From NCBI RefSeq assembly GCF_024494565.1, contig NZ_JANHDN010000004.1, positions 1 to 64,000 of the forward strand: 64,000 bases of DNA, given 5' to 3'. The DNA is from Halorubrum rutilum (GTDB lineage Archaea; Halobacteriota; Halobacteria; Halobacteriales; Haloferacaceae). The notes below the pieces were generated by a model. It worked only from the letters and a program-made list of their open reading frames with translations. It made no database searches and was not told the DNA's origin. The translations under genes were made by a program, and so were the position numbers. Shown here in pieces: positions 8,533-17,121 of the stretch; within the stretch, counting starts at the first letter, position 1; every line of letters begins with the position of its first letter.

Positions 8533-9489
8533 CTACCGGTTCCGGCTCACCGGGAACGCCACTCGGTCGGGCGCGTCGTTGAACCGGTCGAGGATCCGCT
8601 CGTACAGTCGGTTCTTCACGCGCTGCCCCCGACGCGAATGGGTGAGGTATCGAACGCGGAGCTCCACCCACGACTCCTTCTGCGCCACGTTCACCGTCGG
8701 GCCGTCGCGGACCTCCAGCTCCACCGGCGTCTCCGCGAGCGCCTCGCGGTACGCCGCGATGCCGGCGGCCATCTCGTCGCCGATCAGGTCGGTCGCCTCC
8801 TCGGTCATGACCTCGCGGGCGAAGTCGAGGTCCGTCTCGTAGGCGACCTGTACGGCCACCTCGTTCCAGACGTACGGGGAGCCGCCCCCGCCGAAGTTGA
8901 CGACGTTCGAGGAGAGCACGACGCTGTTCGGCACCGTCACCACCCGTCCCGACGGCTGGTTCGTCGTCACCAGCTCGCCGTTGATCTCCCACAGCGTCGT
9001 CACGAGGAAGTCGACGCCGATCACGTCTCCCTTCGCGTCGTCGATCCGCACGCGGTCGCCGACGCCGTACGGCTGTTTCACCGTGATGTACACCCACGCG
9101 ATGAGCGACAGGAGCGGCTGCTGGAGCGCGAACGTGACCGCGAAGCCGATGACGCCGAGCGAGAAGAGGAGTCCGAGCCAGTTCTCGGTCAGCACCGCGA
9201 GCGTCGCGACCGTCCCCACGAAGCCGAACGCGAGCCGCAGGAGGTTGCGCGTGTTGTACGCCCGGCGCTTGTTCGCCGACCGCATCAGCAGCCGGACCGC
9301 GAGGGCGTACGACCCGTACAGCACGCCGAACACGGCGACCACGAGGAGCAGCCGCCCGACGACGAGCGTCGCCGGGTAGCCGAGCAGGTCGGGCCAGTCG
9401 CCGAGCGCCCCCGTCGTCGTCACGAGTCCGCCCGCCGCGCCGGCGGCGACGCCGAAGGCGACGGCGCCGAGCCCGAGAGGTCGTCTCAC
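8533..9489 (-). CDS. mscS: MscS-family small-conductance mechanosensitive channel
   Basis: A 318-residue membrane protein with about four transmembrane helices. The pore helix region (FSLGVIGFAVTFALQQPLLS) is followed by the conserved beta-domain entry KQPYGVGDRVRIDD and VTVPNSVVLSSNVVNF, both diagnostic of MscS channels. It should open under membrane tension on osmotic downshock. The C-terminal domain contains a typical MscS cytoplasmic fold and ends in a short basic tail. Confidence 0.93.
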   Translation of the reverse strand: MRRPLGLGAVAFGVAAGAAGGLVTTTGALGDWPDLLGYPATLVVGRLLLVVAVFGVLYGSYALAVRLLMRSANKRRAYNTRNLLRLAFGFVGTVATLAVLTENWLGLLFSLGVIGFAVTFALQQPLLSLIAWVYITVKQPYGVGDRVRIDDAKGDVIGVDFLVTTLWEINGELVTTNQPSGRVVTVPNSVVLSSNVVNFGGGGSPYVWNEVAVQVAYETDLDFAREVMTEEATDLIGDEMAAGIAAYREALAETPVELEVRDGPTVNVAQKESWVELRVRYLTHSRRGQRVKNRLYERILDRFNDAPDRVAFPVSRNR

Positions 9490-9585
9490 GGTGGCCGGTC
9501 GCGGCCGACCGGCAAAACGGTTGTGACGGCGGGGCGATGCGCTCCGATTCCGACCCGCTCTGCGCGCCGCCGACCTCGACCGTCC

Positions 9586-10854
9586 CTACTCCCCGTCGAC
9601 CGCGACCCGCGCCAGCGCCCCCGCGAGCACCTCGGTCGCCGCGGCGCAGTCCGCCCAGTCGGTCCACTCGCGGGGGCTGTGTGAGACCCCGTCGCGCGAG
9701 GGGGCGAACAGGAGGGCGGCGTCGGTGACGCGGGCGACGCGCATCGCGTCGTGCGCCGCCCCGGAGTGGAGGTCGATCGCGGTCCGGCCGGCGCCGCTCG
9801 CGGCCGCGTGAGCCGTCTCTCGGAGTCGCTCGCTCATGTGCGTCGGCGGCACGTCGAAGGGGCGCTCGAACGAGGTCTCGACGCCCCGCTCGCGCTCCAG
9901 TCGGGCGAGCGACTCGCGCGCGGCCGAGACGATGGCCTCCGTCGACTCGGCCTCGACGTCCCGGACGTCGACGCCGGCGTCGACGCGCCCCGGAACGACG
10001 TTCGTCGCGTTCGGCGAGACGGAGAGCGACCCGACGGTGCCGACCGCGGAGGCGCTCGACCCGTCGACGACCGCGTTCGCGGCCGCCTCCACGTCGAGGA
10101 CGAACTCGCTCGCGGCCGCGAGCGCGTCGGTCCGGTCCCCCATCGCGGTCGCGCCGGCGTGGTTCGCCTCCCCCTCGATCGTCGCCTCGCAGTGAGTGAT
10201 CCCCGTGATCGTCGTCACCACGCCGACGTCCGCACCGGCCTCCTCTAGGACGGTGTCCTGCTCGACGTGGAGCTCGTAGAAGGCCGCCCACGTCCCGGGG
10301 TCGATGGCGTCGTCGCCGCGGTAGCCGATCCGGTCGAGCGCCTCGCCCAGCGTCTCGCCGTCGTCGCTCTCGCGCGCGAGCGCCGCCTCGGCGTCCGTCT
10401 CGCCGGTCGCCGCCGACGAGCCGAGCAGCCCGTCGCCGAACGTGGCCCCCTCCTCCTCGGTGAAGCTGACGACGCCGATCGGGCGCGCCGGCTGGACGCC
10501 CCCGTCCTGCATCGCCCGCACCGCTTCCAGCGCGGCGTACACCCCGAGCGGGCCGTCGAAGATCCCGCCGTCGGGGACGCTGTCGAGGTGGCTCCCGCTC
10601 ACGACGGGCGCGGCCGCCGGGTCCGCGGAGTCGGGGGTCCACGTCCCGAGGACGTTCCCGACCTCGTCGACGGCGACGTCGAGGCCGGCCGCCGCCAGCC
10701 GCTCCACCAGCCGGTCCCGGGCGGCCGCGTTCGCCTCGCTCCCGGTCCGGTTCGTTCGCCCGCGCTTCTCCGGGTCGTCGTGCTCGACGCGACCGAACGC
10801 CGCGTTCGCCTCCAGGTCCGCCCGGAGGCGGTCGGCGTCGACTGACGGGTTCAT
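9586..10854 (-). CDS. M20-family Zn-dependent amidase (N-carbamoyl amino acid / allantoate amidohydrolase type)
   Basis: A 422-residue metallohydrolase. Metal-binding motifs are GSHLDSVPDGGIFDGPLG (the HxD pair), FTEEEGATFG (the catalytic and metal-binding Glu pair), ELHVEQ, and a late His in SGAAHDAM. This set is characteristic of the hydantoinase/carbamoylase branch of M20. The dimerisation domain with EANHAGATAM lies in the middle. It should release ammonia or a carbamoyl group from a ureide or carbamoyl amino acid. The precise substrate is uncertain. The start at 10854 (MNPSVDADRLRADLEANAAF) fits the usual family N terminus. Confidence 0.9.
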   Translation of the reverse strand: MNPSVDADRLRADLEANAAFGRVEHDDPEKRGRTNRTGSEANAAARDRLVERLAAAGLDVAVDEVGNVLGTWTPDSADPAAAPVVSGSHLDSVPDGGIFDGPLGVYAALEAVRAMQDGGVQPARPIGVVSFTEEEGATFGDGLLGSSAATGETDAEAALARESDDGETLGEALDRIGYRGDDAIDPGTWAAFYELHVEQDTVLEEAGADVGVVTTITGITHCEATIEGEANHAGATAMGDRTDALAAASEFVLDVEAAANAVVDGSSASAVGTVGSLSVSPNATNVVPGRVDAGVDVRDVEAESTEAIVSAARESLARLERERGVETSFERPFDVPPTHMSERLRETAHAAASGAGRTAIDLHSGAAHDAMRVARVTDAALLFAPSRDGVSHSPREWTDWADCAAATEVLAGALARVAVDGE

Positions 10855-10952
10855 GCGCGGATCGGGGCGCCGCCGCGTCAAAACGGTTCGTGCTCGGGGC
10901 CGAGACCGGACGCGGCTCTCGCCGGTCGCTTCCTCGACGCGGCTCGCTCCGG

Positions 10953-11612
10953 TCACTCGCCGGACGCGGTCCCCGCGGCGAGGGCGCCGGCCACGCCCCC
11001 GAGGGTCAGGCTCACCGCGGTCACGAGCGCGAGCGCCGCGGCGAGGTCCGGCCCGGCGGCGACGCCGCTCACCGCCGACGCGGGGACGCCGTCGGCGTCC
11101 GATATCGGGGCGACACCGCCCGCCGCGTGGCGCGTGAGCGGCACGCGGGAGACGGCGCGCAGCGCGAGCATCGCCGGGAGGTATCCCAGCGCGGTGGCCG
11201 CCCCGGCGACGAGTCCGTTCAGCTCCTCGTCGACGCCGAGGTAGCGAACGGCCGCCGCGCCGCCGAGCGCGGCGACCGCAACGACCGCGCGGAGCGGCCA
11301 CAGCGCGGCGTCGGCCTGTATCAGCGGGTGACCGTAGATGACGAGGTTCGACAGGGCCGCCCCCGTTCGCGTCTGCACCCAGTGGGCGTCGAAGAGGAAC
11401 CAGACCGTCCCCTCGACCGCCGATATCGGTCCCCCGACCATCCATCGGGCCACTTCGGAGTCCCCCGGAGACACGCCCGCGACCGCGAGCCCGGCCCACG
11501 TCGCCGCCAGCCCGACGAGGGCGGCGGCGCTCCCGCAGGCGACGACGACCGGGAGCCAGCCGGAGGGGAGGGCCACGAACGACCAGAGGGTGGTTCGCCC
11601 GTCCGCCGACAT
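10953..11612 (-). CDS. Haloarchaeal integral membrane protein of unknown function
   Basis: A 219-residue protein with about five hydrophobic segments, starting MSADGRTTLWSFVALPSGWL. There are no recognisable catalytic motifs. The arrangement, with a lumenal-looking segment containing HWVQTRTGAALSNLVIYG between helices 2 and 3, resembles a family of haloarchaeal membrane proteins without assigned function. The ATG at 11612 is preferred because upstream sequence in the frame is Arg-rich and not coding-like. Confidence 0.75.
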   Translation of the reverse strand: MSADGRTTLWSFVALPSGWLPVVVACGSAAALVGLAATWAGLAVAGVSPGDSEVARWMVGGPISAVEGTVWFLFDAHWVQTRTGAALSNLVIYGHPLIQADAALWPLRAVVAVAALGGAAAVRYLGVDEELNGLVAGAATALGYLPAMLALRAVSRVPLTRHAAGGVAPISDADGVPASAVSGVAAGPDLAAALALVTAVSLTLGGVAGALAAGTASGE

Positions 11613-11751
11613 CGCGGGCCGGTCGTTCCCGAGCGAGCGGCATATGCCTTGTTCCGGCTCGCGGCGCGGCTCGGTTCGCGGCCGGTCGTCGCCTCCGGTC
11701 CGACGGTCCCGCGAGGGCAACCGATTTGGGCGTCGCCCGAGCAACTCGCGT

Positions 11752-12942
11752 ATGAACCGCGCACGCCTCGACGAGACGCTCGCCGACCTCGACGCCGACG
11801 GCTACCTGCTCGACGCGTCACAGGAGGACGCGAACCAGCTGTACCTCTCCGGGTTCACCGGCCCGGACCCGTTCCTGACGCTGTACGTCGACGGCGAGGT
11901 CCACCTGCTCGTCTCCGGGCTGGAGTACGGGCGGGCGAGGACCGAGTCGACGGCAGACGCGGTCGAGCGTCACGCCGATTACGGCTACGAGTACGGCGGC
12001 CGCGAGGAGCGGTACGACATGTACGCCGACTTCGTGCGCGACAAGGGCGTCGAGTCGGTGTCGATGCCGCCGCGCGGCCCGGTCGGCACCGCCGACGCGT
12101 TGCGCGAGCGCGGGGTCGACGTCGCGGTCGACGGCGACGACCGCCTCGGGGAGGTCCGGGCCGTGAAGACCGACGAGGAGGTCGAGGCGATCCGCGAGGC
12201 GCAGCGGGCGAACGAGGCCGCGATGCGCGCCGCCGAGGAGCTGCTCGCGAGCGCGGACGTGGCCGGCGAGGAGGCGTCCGCCGACGGCGACGCCGACGCG
12301 GAGCCGGGGGTCCTGCTCGCGGAAGGCGAGCCGCTCACCAGCGAGCGCGTCGCCGAGGAGATCGAGGTGACGCTGCTCCGGCACGGCTGCGCGCTCGACG
12401 AGACGATCGTCGCCGGCGGCGCGCGGGCGGCCGACCCCCACGACCGCGGCTCCGGCCCGCTCCGGGCGAACGAGGCGATCATCGTCGACATCTTTCCCAG
12501 GTCGAAGGCGACGAAGTACAACGCCGACATGACCCGGACGTTCTGCGTCGGCGAGCCGCCGGCGGCGCTCCGGGAGCGGTACGACCTCACCGAGCGCGCG
12601 CTCTCCGCCGCGCTCGACGCGGTCGAGCCGGGCGCGACCGGCGAGGACGTCCACGCCGCCGCCTGCGAGGTGTACGAGGCGGCCGGCCACCCGACGTTCC
12701 GCACCGACCCCGAGACCGAGACGGGGTTCATCCACTCCACCGGCCACGGGATCGGCCTCGACGTCCACGAGTCGCCGCGGCTCGCGAGCGGCGGCGGCGA
12801 GCTGGAGCCCGGCCACGTGATCACCGTCGAACCGGGGCTGTACGACCCCGACGTCGGCGGCGTCCGGATCGAGGACCTCGTGGTCGTCACGGAGGACGGG
12901 TACGAGAACCTCACGGAGTATCCGATCGCCTTCGAGGTCTGA
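11752..12942 (+). CDS. M24-family Xaa-Pro aminopeptidase/dipeptidase
   Basis: A 396-residue peptidase with a creatinase-type N-terminal domain and a pita-bread catalytic domain. The metal ligands can be followed: IVDIFPRSKATKYNADMTRT (two Asp), STGHGIGLDVHE (His), VEPGLY (Glu) and RIEDLVVVT (Glu). An insertion of acidic residues near 180-200 separates the two domains. It should cleave the bond before or after proline in short peptides. The start at 11752 lies about 25 bp downstream of an ATTTGGGC element, consistent with leaderless translation. Confidence 0.93.
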   Translation: MNRARLDETLADLDADGYLLDASQEDANQLYLSGFTGPDPFLTLYVDGEVHLLVSGLEYGRARTESTADAVERHADYGYEYGGREERYDMYADFVRDKGVESVSMPPRGPVGTADALRERGVDVAVDGDDRLGEVRAVKTDEEVEAIREAQRANEAAMRAAEELLASADVAGEEASADGDADAEPGVLLAEGEPLTSERVAEEIEVTLLRHGCALDETIVAGGARAADPHDRGSGPLRANEAIIVDIFPRSKATKYNADMTRTFCVGEPPAALRERYDLTERALSAALDAVEPGATGEDVHAAACEVYEAAGHPTFRTDPETETGFIHSTGHGIGLDVHESPRLASGGGELEPGHVITVEPGLYDPDVGGVRIEDLVVVTEDGYENLTEYPIAFEV

Positions 12943-13091
12943 AGGGGCCCGCTCTGGTCCGGCCGGATCCCGAGTCGCGCTCGCGGGGATCCCGCGTCGG
13001 TCCCGCGTCGCGTGCGGGGCGACCGCACGCCACACCCGGCCCGGCTGGCCGCGACCGGAACCCGCTTTGTCCCGGGTCGAGAACGGCGCCC

Positions 13092-14276
13092 GTGAACTGG
13101 CGGTACCGGCACACGGCGCTCGCCCTCTGTACCCTCGCGTTCACCGCGACGATGGTCGCGCGGCTGGTCATCAGTCCCTTGGTCCCGCGGATCACGGCGC
13201 GGTTCGGCGTCACGAACGCGACGGTCGGCCTCGCGCTCTCCGGGATGTGGCTGGCGTACGCGCTGGCGCAGTTCCCCTCCGGCGTCCTCGGCGACCGCTA
13301 CGGGGAGCGCGCCGTCGTCCTGACCGCGGTCGGCGCCACCGCGGTCGCCTCGCTGCTCATCGCTGCCTCGCCCTCTATCGCCGTCTTCATGCTGTTCACC
13401 GTGGTCCTCGGCGCGGGCGCCGGCCTCCACTACTCGGTGGCGACGACGTTCCTCGCCAAGCAGTTCGACGACATCGGCCGGGCCATCGGCGTCCACGTCG
13501 CCGGCGGGCCGATCGCCGGGCTCGCCGCGCCGCCGCTCGCCGCGCTCGTCGGCTCGCGGTACGGCTGGCGCGCCGGGATCCTCCTCGGCGTCGCGGTCGC
13601 GGTGCCCGTCTTCGCCCTGTTCGCGTGGCGGGTGCGGCCCACGGAGCCGGGCCGCCCCGACCAGGCGATGCGCGAGCGGTTCGCGCTCGGCTCGCTCGTC
13701 GAGCTGCTCTCGCGGCCGCCGATCCTCTACACGACCGCGCTGGCGACGATGGGCGCGTTCACGTGGCAGGCGACCGCCTCCTTCCTCCCGACGTTCCTCG
13801 ACGTCGGAGGGGAGCTCTCGACCGCGCTCTCGGCGCTGCTGTTCTCGCTGTACTTCCTCGTCCACGGCGGGACCCAGCCGGTGACGGGGTCGCTCTCCGA
13901 CCGGTTCGGCCGCGACGCGACCGCGATGGGGACGATGAGCGCCGGCGTCCTCGGCTACGGGCTCCTCGTCGCGACGGCGCGCTTCGACCTCGGCCTCGCC
14001 CCGACCGTCGGGGCGGTCTGTCTCGTCGGCGTCGCGATGTCGTGGGGCGCGCCCGTCCAGTCGCGGTTCATGGACCTCCTGTCGGACGCCGAGCGCGGCG
14101 CCGGGTTCGGGCTCGTCCGGACGGCGTACATGGTGCTCGGCGCGTCCGGCAGCGTCGTCGTCGGGACCCTCTCCGAGGTCGCGGGCTGGGGGGTCGCGTT
14201 CGGGCTGCTGGCCGGCGTGATGGCGCTGGGGCTGGTGACGCTGCTCGCGAACCGGCTGCTCGGGCTGGGGTACTGA
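13092..14276 (+). CDS. Major facilitator superfamily transporter
   Basis: A 394-residue protein with about twelve transmembrane segments. The loop between helices 2 and 3 has the MFS signature form GVLGDRYGERAVVL, and an equivalent loop GSLSDRFGRDATAM appears in the second half. The start is a GTG at 13092 (read as Met), because nothing convincing lies upstream and the first helix begins at once (NWRYRHTALALCTLAF). The substrate cannot be told. It is not close in motif to NarK nitrate transporters (no nitrate signature glycine motif is evident). Confidence 0.88.
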   Translation: MNWRYRHTALALCTLAFTATMVARLVISPLVPRITARFGVTNATVGLALSGMWLAYALAQFPSGVLGDRYGERAVVLTAVGATAVASLLIAASPSIAVFMLFTVVLGAGAGLHYSVATTFLAKQFDDIGRAIGVHVAGGPIAGLAAPPLAALVGSRYGWRAGILLGVAVAVPVFALFAWRVRPTEPGRPDQAMRERFALGSLVELLSRPPILYTTALATMGAFTWQATASFLPTFLDVGGELSTALSALLFSLYFLVHGGTQPVTGSLSDRFGRDATAMGTMSAGVLGYGLLVATARFDLGLAPTVGAVCLVGVAMSWGAPVQSRFMDLLSDAERGAGFGLVRTAYMVLGASGSVVVGTLSEVAGWGVAFGLLAGVMALGLVTLLANRLLGLGY

Positions 14277-14312
14277 GGCGGGCGTCGGACGTCGACGCGA
14301 GAAGCGGGGCCG

Positions 14313-14549
14313 CTACAGCCGGTCGTCTTCGAGGCTCCCGGGGTCCTCGGCGGTGTCGAACATGTTGTTCTCCGCGCCGTCGAGCATCTCGTCGCGCGGC
14401 TCGTCGTCGACGACGCTCACGTTGTACGCCTCGATGCCGGAGGCGATCAGGTCCTCCGCGGCCTGTTCCTCGGAGACGAACTCCTGTTCGGCGAGCTGCT
14501 GGAACTCCGCGTAGACGTCGTCCGAGAGGTTCAGTTCGAAGGTCGGCAT
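14313..14549 (-). CDS. Small acidic protein, possible ribbon-helix-helix type
   Basis: A 78-residue protein starting MPTFELNLSDDVYAEFQQLA. One strand followed by two helices, the second after EFVSEEQAAEDLIASGI, looks like the N-terminal half of a CopG-like ribbon-helix-helix fold, but the rest is an acidic tail. It is divergent from the NarO-like regulator gene, which starts 113 bp away. DNA binding is an inference. Confidence 0.7.
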   Translation of the reverse strand: MPTFELNLSDDVYAEFQQLAEQEFVSEEQAAEDLIASGIEAYNVSVVDDEPRDEMLDGAENNMFDTAEDPGSLEDDRL

Positions 14550-14662
14550 ACCCCCTCGTTCCGGCCGGACGCTTTTAAGTTGATCCCTCGGTCGGGGCCG
14601 GCGGCTCGGTCCGGTGACCGTCTCCAAGCTTTTTGCCGCCACCCGTCGTACGGGCCGCCGAT

Positions 14663-15469
14663 GTGACAGACACGATCCAGGTGCGAGTGGCGGTCCCGAC
14701 GTGTCCGCAGTGTCCGGTGGCGGCCCTCTCCGAGCGGACGTCGGTGCGAGAGGTCCGCGTCGACGTCGTCCGCGGGCGGATCGACTTCGTCGCGGAGGAC
14801 GCGCCCGAGGACCCGCCGGCCGGACTGGACATCTTGGAGTTCGCCGGCGAGGCGCACGGCCGGTACGACCTCGCCCGCGGACCGAGTGCAGGCGATGAGG
14901 ACGACGTGGGCGATGAGGACGCGCGTGTGACACGTGAGACGTCGGCCGACGCGGGTGACGCAGACGACGCGGGTGACGCAGACGACGCGGGCGACGCGGG
15001 CGACGCGGACGCCGGCGGGTGCGGGGACTCCGCCGCCGTCTCGGCCGACCGGTCCGACCACGGTTGCGAGTGCCGCGGCTTCCCGCCGGCGTTCGCGGAC
15101 CTGCCGGTTTCCCCGTACGAGGCGAAGGTGAAGAACGGCGAGCTGGTGGCCTCGTTCGTGCTGGCCGGCTACGGCGAGCTGCGAGCGATCCGGGCGGCCT
15201 TCGACGAGGCCGATCTCAGACACGTTCTCGTCGACAGGGACGAGACCGCCGGAAGGGAGGACGCGGTCATCGTCGACCTCAGCGAGGTGACGGAGCGACA
15301 GCGGTCCGTCGCCGCCGTGGCGGTGCAGCGGGGGTACTTCGACGGCGACGGCGCCGCTACTGAGGCGGTCGCCGACGAACTCGGCCTCGCGAAGTCGACC
15401 GTCTCCGAGCACCTCCGGATCGTGACCGAGACGGTGCTCACGCAGGTGTTCGCCGAAGACCGCCCTTAA
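14663..15469 (+). CDS. narO: NarO/DmsR-like bacterio-opsin-activator-type regulator
   Basis: A 268-residue regulator lying directly upstream of the nitrate reductase operon. The C terminus (VAVQRGYFDGDGAATEAVAD through LAKSTVSEHLRIV) is an HTH_10/Bat-type DNA-binding domain. Cysteines occur as CPQC near residue 14, a single Cys near 118 and CEC near 133. A spaced CxxC/C/CxC set of this kind is known from the haloarchaeal anaerobic regulators NarO and DmsR, where it is thought to sense oxygen or redox. Between the first and later cysteines lies an Asp/Ala/Gly repeat (14948-15015). The start is the GTG at 14663; a TTG 30 bases earlier is possible. Naming it NarO is inferred from domain type and position. 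Confidence 0.8.
   Translation: MTDTIQVRVAVPTCPQCPVAALSERTSVREVRVDVVRGRIDFVAEDAPEDPPAGLDILEFAGEAHGRYDLARGPSAGDEDDVGDEDARVTRETSADAGDADDAGDADDAGDAGDADAGGCGDSAAVSADRSDHGCECRGFPPAFADLPVSPYEAKVKNGELVASFVLAGYGELRAIRAAFDEADLRHVLVDRDETAGREDAVIVDLSEVTERQRSVAAVAVQRGYFDGDGAATEAVADELGLAKSTVSEHLRIVTETVLTQVFAEDRP
14948..15015 (+). repeat. Low-complexity GACGCGGGTGACGCA-type tandem repeat
   Basis: Short units of GACGCGGGTGACGCAGAC and degenerate copies repeat through this stretch. They code for (DAGDAD)n between the cysteine clusters of the regulator. Such an acidic, flexible linker would be length-variable between strains. Confidence 0.75.
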
Positions 15470-15766
15470 ACCACCGAATAGTTCGGGAGTAGCTGTTTGT
15501 CCGTTTCCGGCGCAGACGTACGTACGCACTACTGACACGCACATCACGACCGGAGCGGGACTCGTTCACGGGCCGAGGTCGACTCGTTCGACCCGCGTCG
15601 AAGCGGCGCCGCCCGGATCCCGCCGGGCGCGGAGCGGCTGGCGCGGGACAGCGGACGCGGGTCTCGGCCCCGACCGGCAGCGAGGTACCGTCGCGGGAGG
15701 ACCGGCGTCGCTGTCGCCGTGGCCTCCCCGGACCGCCAAGAGACGGACTCACCCACACTTCACATA
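15470..15766 (+). promoter_or_regulatory. Upstream region of the nar operon with candidate regulator site
   Basis: No gene is seen in this 297-bp gap. Six bases after the regulator's stop codon lies CGAATAGTTCG (15475-15485). This resembles the semi-palindromic CGAA-N4-TTCG motif that I recall for NarO-controlled promoters, but here the spacer is three bases. No clear TATA box precedes the first operon gene at the expected distance, so the operon may have a long leader or start close to 15500. Confidence 0.35.
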
Positions 15767-16390
15767 ATGGACCGACGCACGGCCGTCATTCTCCTCGTCG
15801 TGCTCGCCGTGCTGCTCCCGACCTGGTACGTCGGGATGCACGGGGAGCCGTCGTCGGAGGAGATCAGGATCGATCAGAGCGTCAGCGAGATGCAACCGCT
15901 GGAGGGAATCGTCGACGCGCCGACGAAGCTCTCGCCGAGCCAGGTCGGCGTCATCGTCTGGATCGCGCTGCTGGCGCTGCTCGGCGCCGTGGCCTTCTTC
16001 CACCGCTTCATGAACCGCGCGGCGCGTCCCGACGAGCAGGGAGCCGGCGCGCCCGACTCGGCCGCCACCGACGGGGGCGCGGCCCGCGCCCGACCGTCCG
16101 AGCGCCCGGACGGGCTCACCTTCCCGTGGCTGGAGACGGACGACCGGTGGGTCGTCGAGTACAGGGACGCCAGCGACGCCGTCGAGGGGCTCGTGGCGAT
16201 GGGGGGACTCACCGTCCTCTCGATCGTCTTCGCCGCGCTGTTCACCGCCGAGTACCTGACGCTGGCGCGCACCCAGTACTTCGGCCTCTACGCGTTCGGG
16301 CTGTTCATGTCGCTCCTCGGTTCGACCGTCTCCTACTACGCCTGGTTCATGCCCCACGTCGAGGTCGCCGAACGGAGGGATCACGGATGA
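15767..16390 (+). CDS. narA: NarA-like membrane protein of the nitrate reductase operon
   Basis: A 207-residue protein with an N-terminal hydrophobic helix (RRTAVILLVVLAVLLPTWYV), a second helix near residue 60-80, and two more between 140 and 195. It is the first gene of the operon and overlaps the Rieske gene by four bases (ATGA). By position it matches narA of the Haloferax mediterranei nar operon. Its biochemical role is unclear, probably a subunit or assembly partner of the Rieske/cytochrome b complex. An in-frame GTG at 15719 would add 16 residues, but the ATG gives a sensible signal-anchor. Confidence 0.72.
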   Translation: MDRRTAVILLVVLAVLLPTWYVGMHGEPSSEEIRIDQSVSEMQPLEGIVDAPTKLSPSQVGVIVWIALLALLGAVAFFHRFMNRAARPDEQGAGAPDSAATDGGAARARPSERPDGLTFPWLETDDRWVVEYRDASDAVEGLVAMGGLTVLSIVFAALFTAEYLTLARTQYFGLYAFGLFMSLLGSTVSYYAWFMPHVEVAERRDHG

Positions 16391-17121
16391 CCGGTGACGC
16401 GACCGCACCCGACCGCGACGGGCGAGACGGGCACGAGGGGGGCGAGTCCGACGGTCCCGACGGACGCGGCGTCCCAGAGAGCGGCGACCGATGTGACGCC
16501 TGTCCCGAGGGAGACGACGGGCTCGCGGTCGACCCCAGCATCTACGGGCCGTTCTGGCGGGACGCGCGGGCCGAGCTCGAGCGGCGCGACTACGCGAAGC
16601 TGCTCGCGACCGTCGGCGGGATCACCGCGGTCGGCAGTCTCGCTGCGCCGGTCGCCGGCCTGACGCGCGTCTTCGACCGCAAGTACCAGGGCCCGGTGTA
16701 CACCGACGGCGTCCCGCTCGTCGACGGCGCGGGCGAGCGGGTCGGCGAGGACCGCCTCGGCCCGGGCGAGCTGCTCACCGTGTTCCCGGAGCCGCGGCCG
16801 GGAATCGAGGACGCGCCGACCCTCCTGGTCAGGCTCGAGGAGTCCGCGTACGCGAGCGAGGTGCGCGACGAGTACGTCGTCAGCGGCTACGCCGCCTTCT
16901 CGAAGGTCTGCACCCACGCCGGTTGCATGGTCGACGGCCGCGACGGAACCGTGCTCGTCTGTCCGTGCCACTCCGGCCGCTTCGATCCGACGACCGGGGC
17001 GCAGGTCGTCGGGGGACCGCCGCCGCGGTCGCTCCCGCAGCTCCCGATCACGGTGTCGAGTGAGGGCTACCTGATCGCGACCGGCGACTTCCAGGGACCG
17101 GTCGGCGCGGGGGGCGAGTGA
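16387..17121 (+). CDS. narB: Rieske iron-sulfur protein of the Nar complex
   Basis: A 244-residue Rieske [2Fe-2S] protein. The cluster ligands are in CTHAGC and, about 17 residues later, [10 protein letters not shown], the two Cys and two His of a true Rieske centre. A hydrophobic segment at residues about 72-95 follows ERRDYAKL, a twin-arginine-like motif, so the cluster domain should face outside the membrane. It probably receives quinol electrons through the neighbouring cytochrome b and passes them to NarGH, taking the place of NarI. The first 60 residues are acidic and disordered. Confidence 0.93.
   Translation: MTGDATAPDRDGRDGHEGGESDGPDGRGVPESGDRCDACPEGDDGLAVDPSIYGPFWRDARAELERRDYAKLLATVGGITAVGSLAAPVAGLTRVFDRKYQGPVYTDGVPLVDGAGERVGEDRLGPGELLTVFPEPRPGIEDAPTLLVRLEESAYASEVRDEYVVSGYAAFSKVCTHAGCMVDGRDGTVLVCPCHSGRFDPTTGAQVVGGPPPRSLPQLPITVSSEGYLIATGDFQGPVGAGGE

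Noticed and set aside
13092..14276. MFS gene as a nitrate transporter for the nearby nar operon.
   Set aside because: It lies upstream of and apart from the nar operon and lacks the glycine-rich nitrate signatures of NarK.
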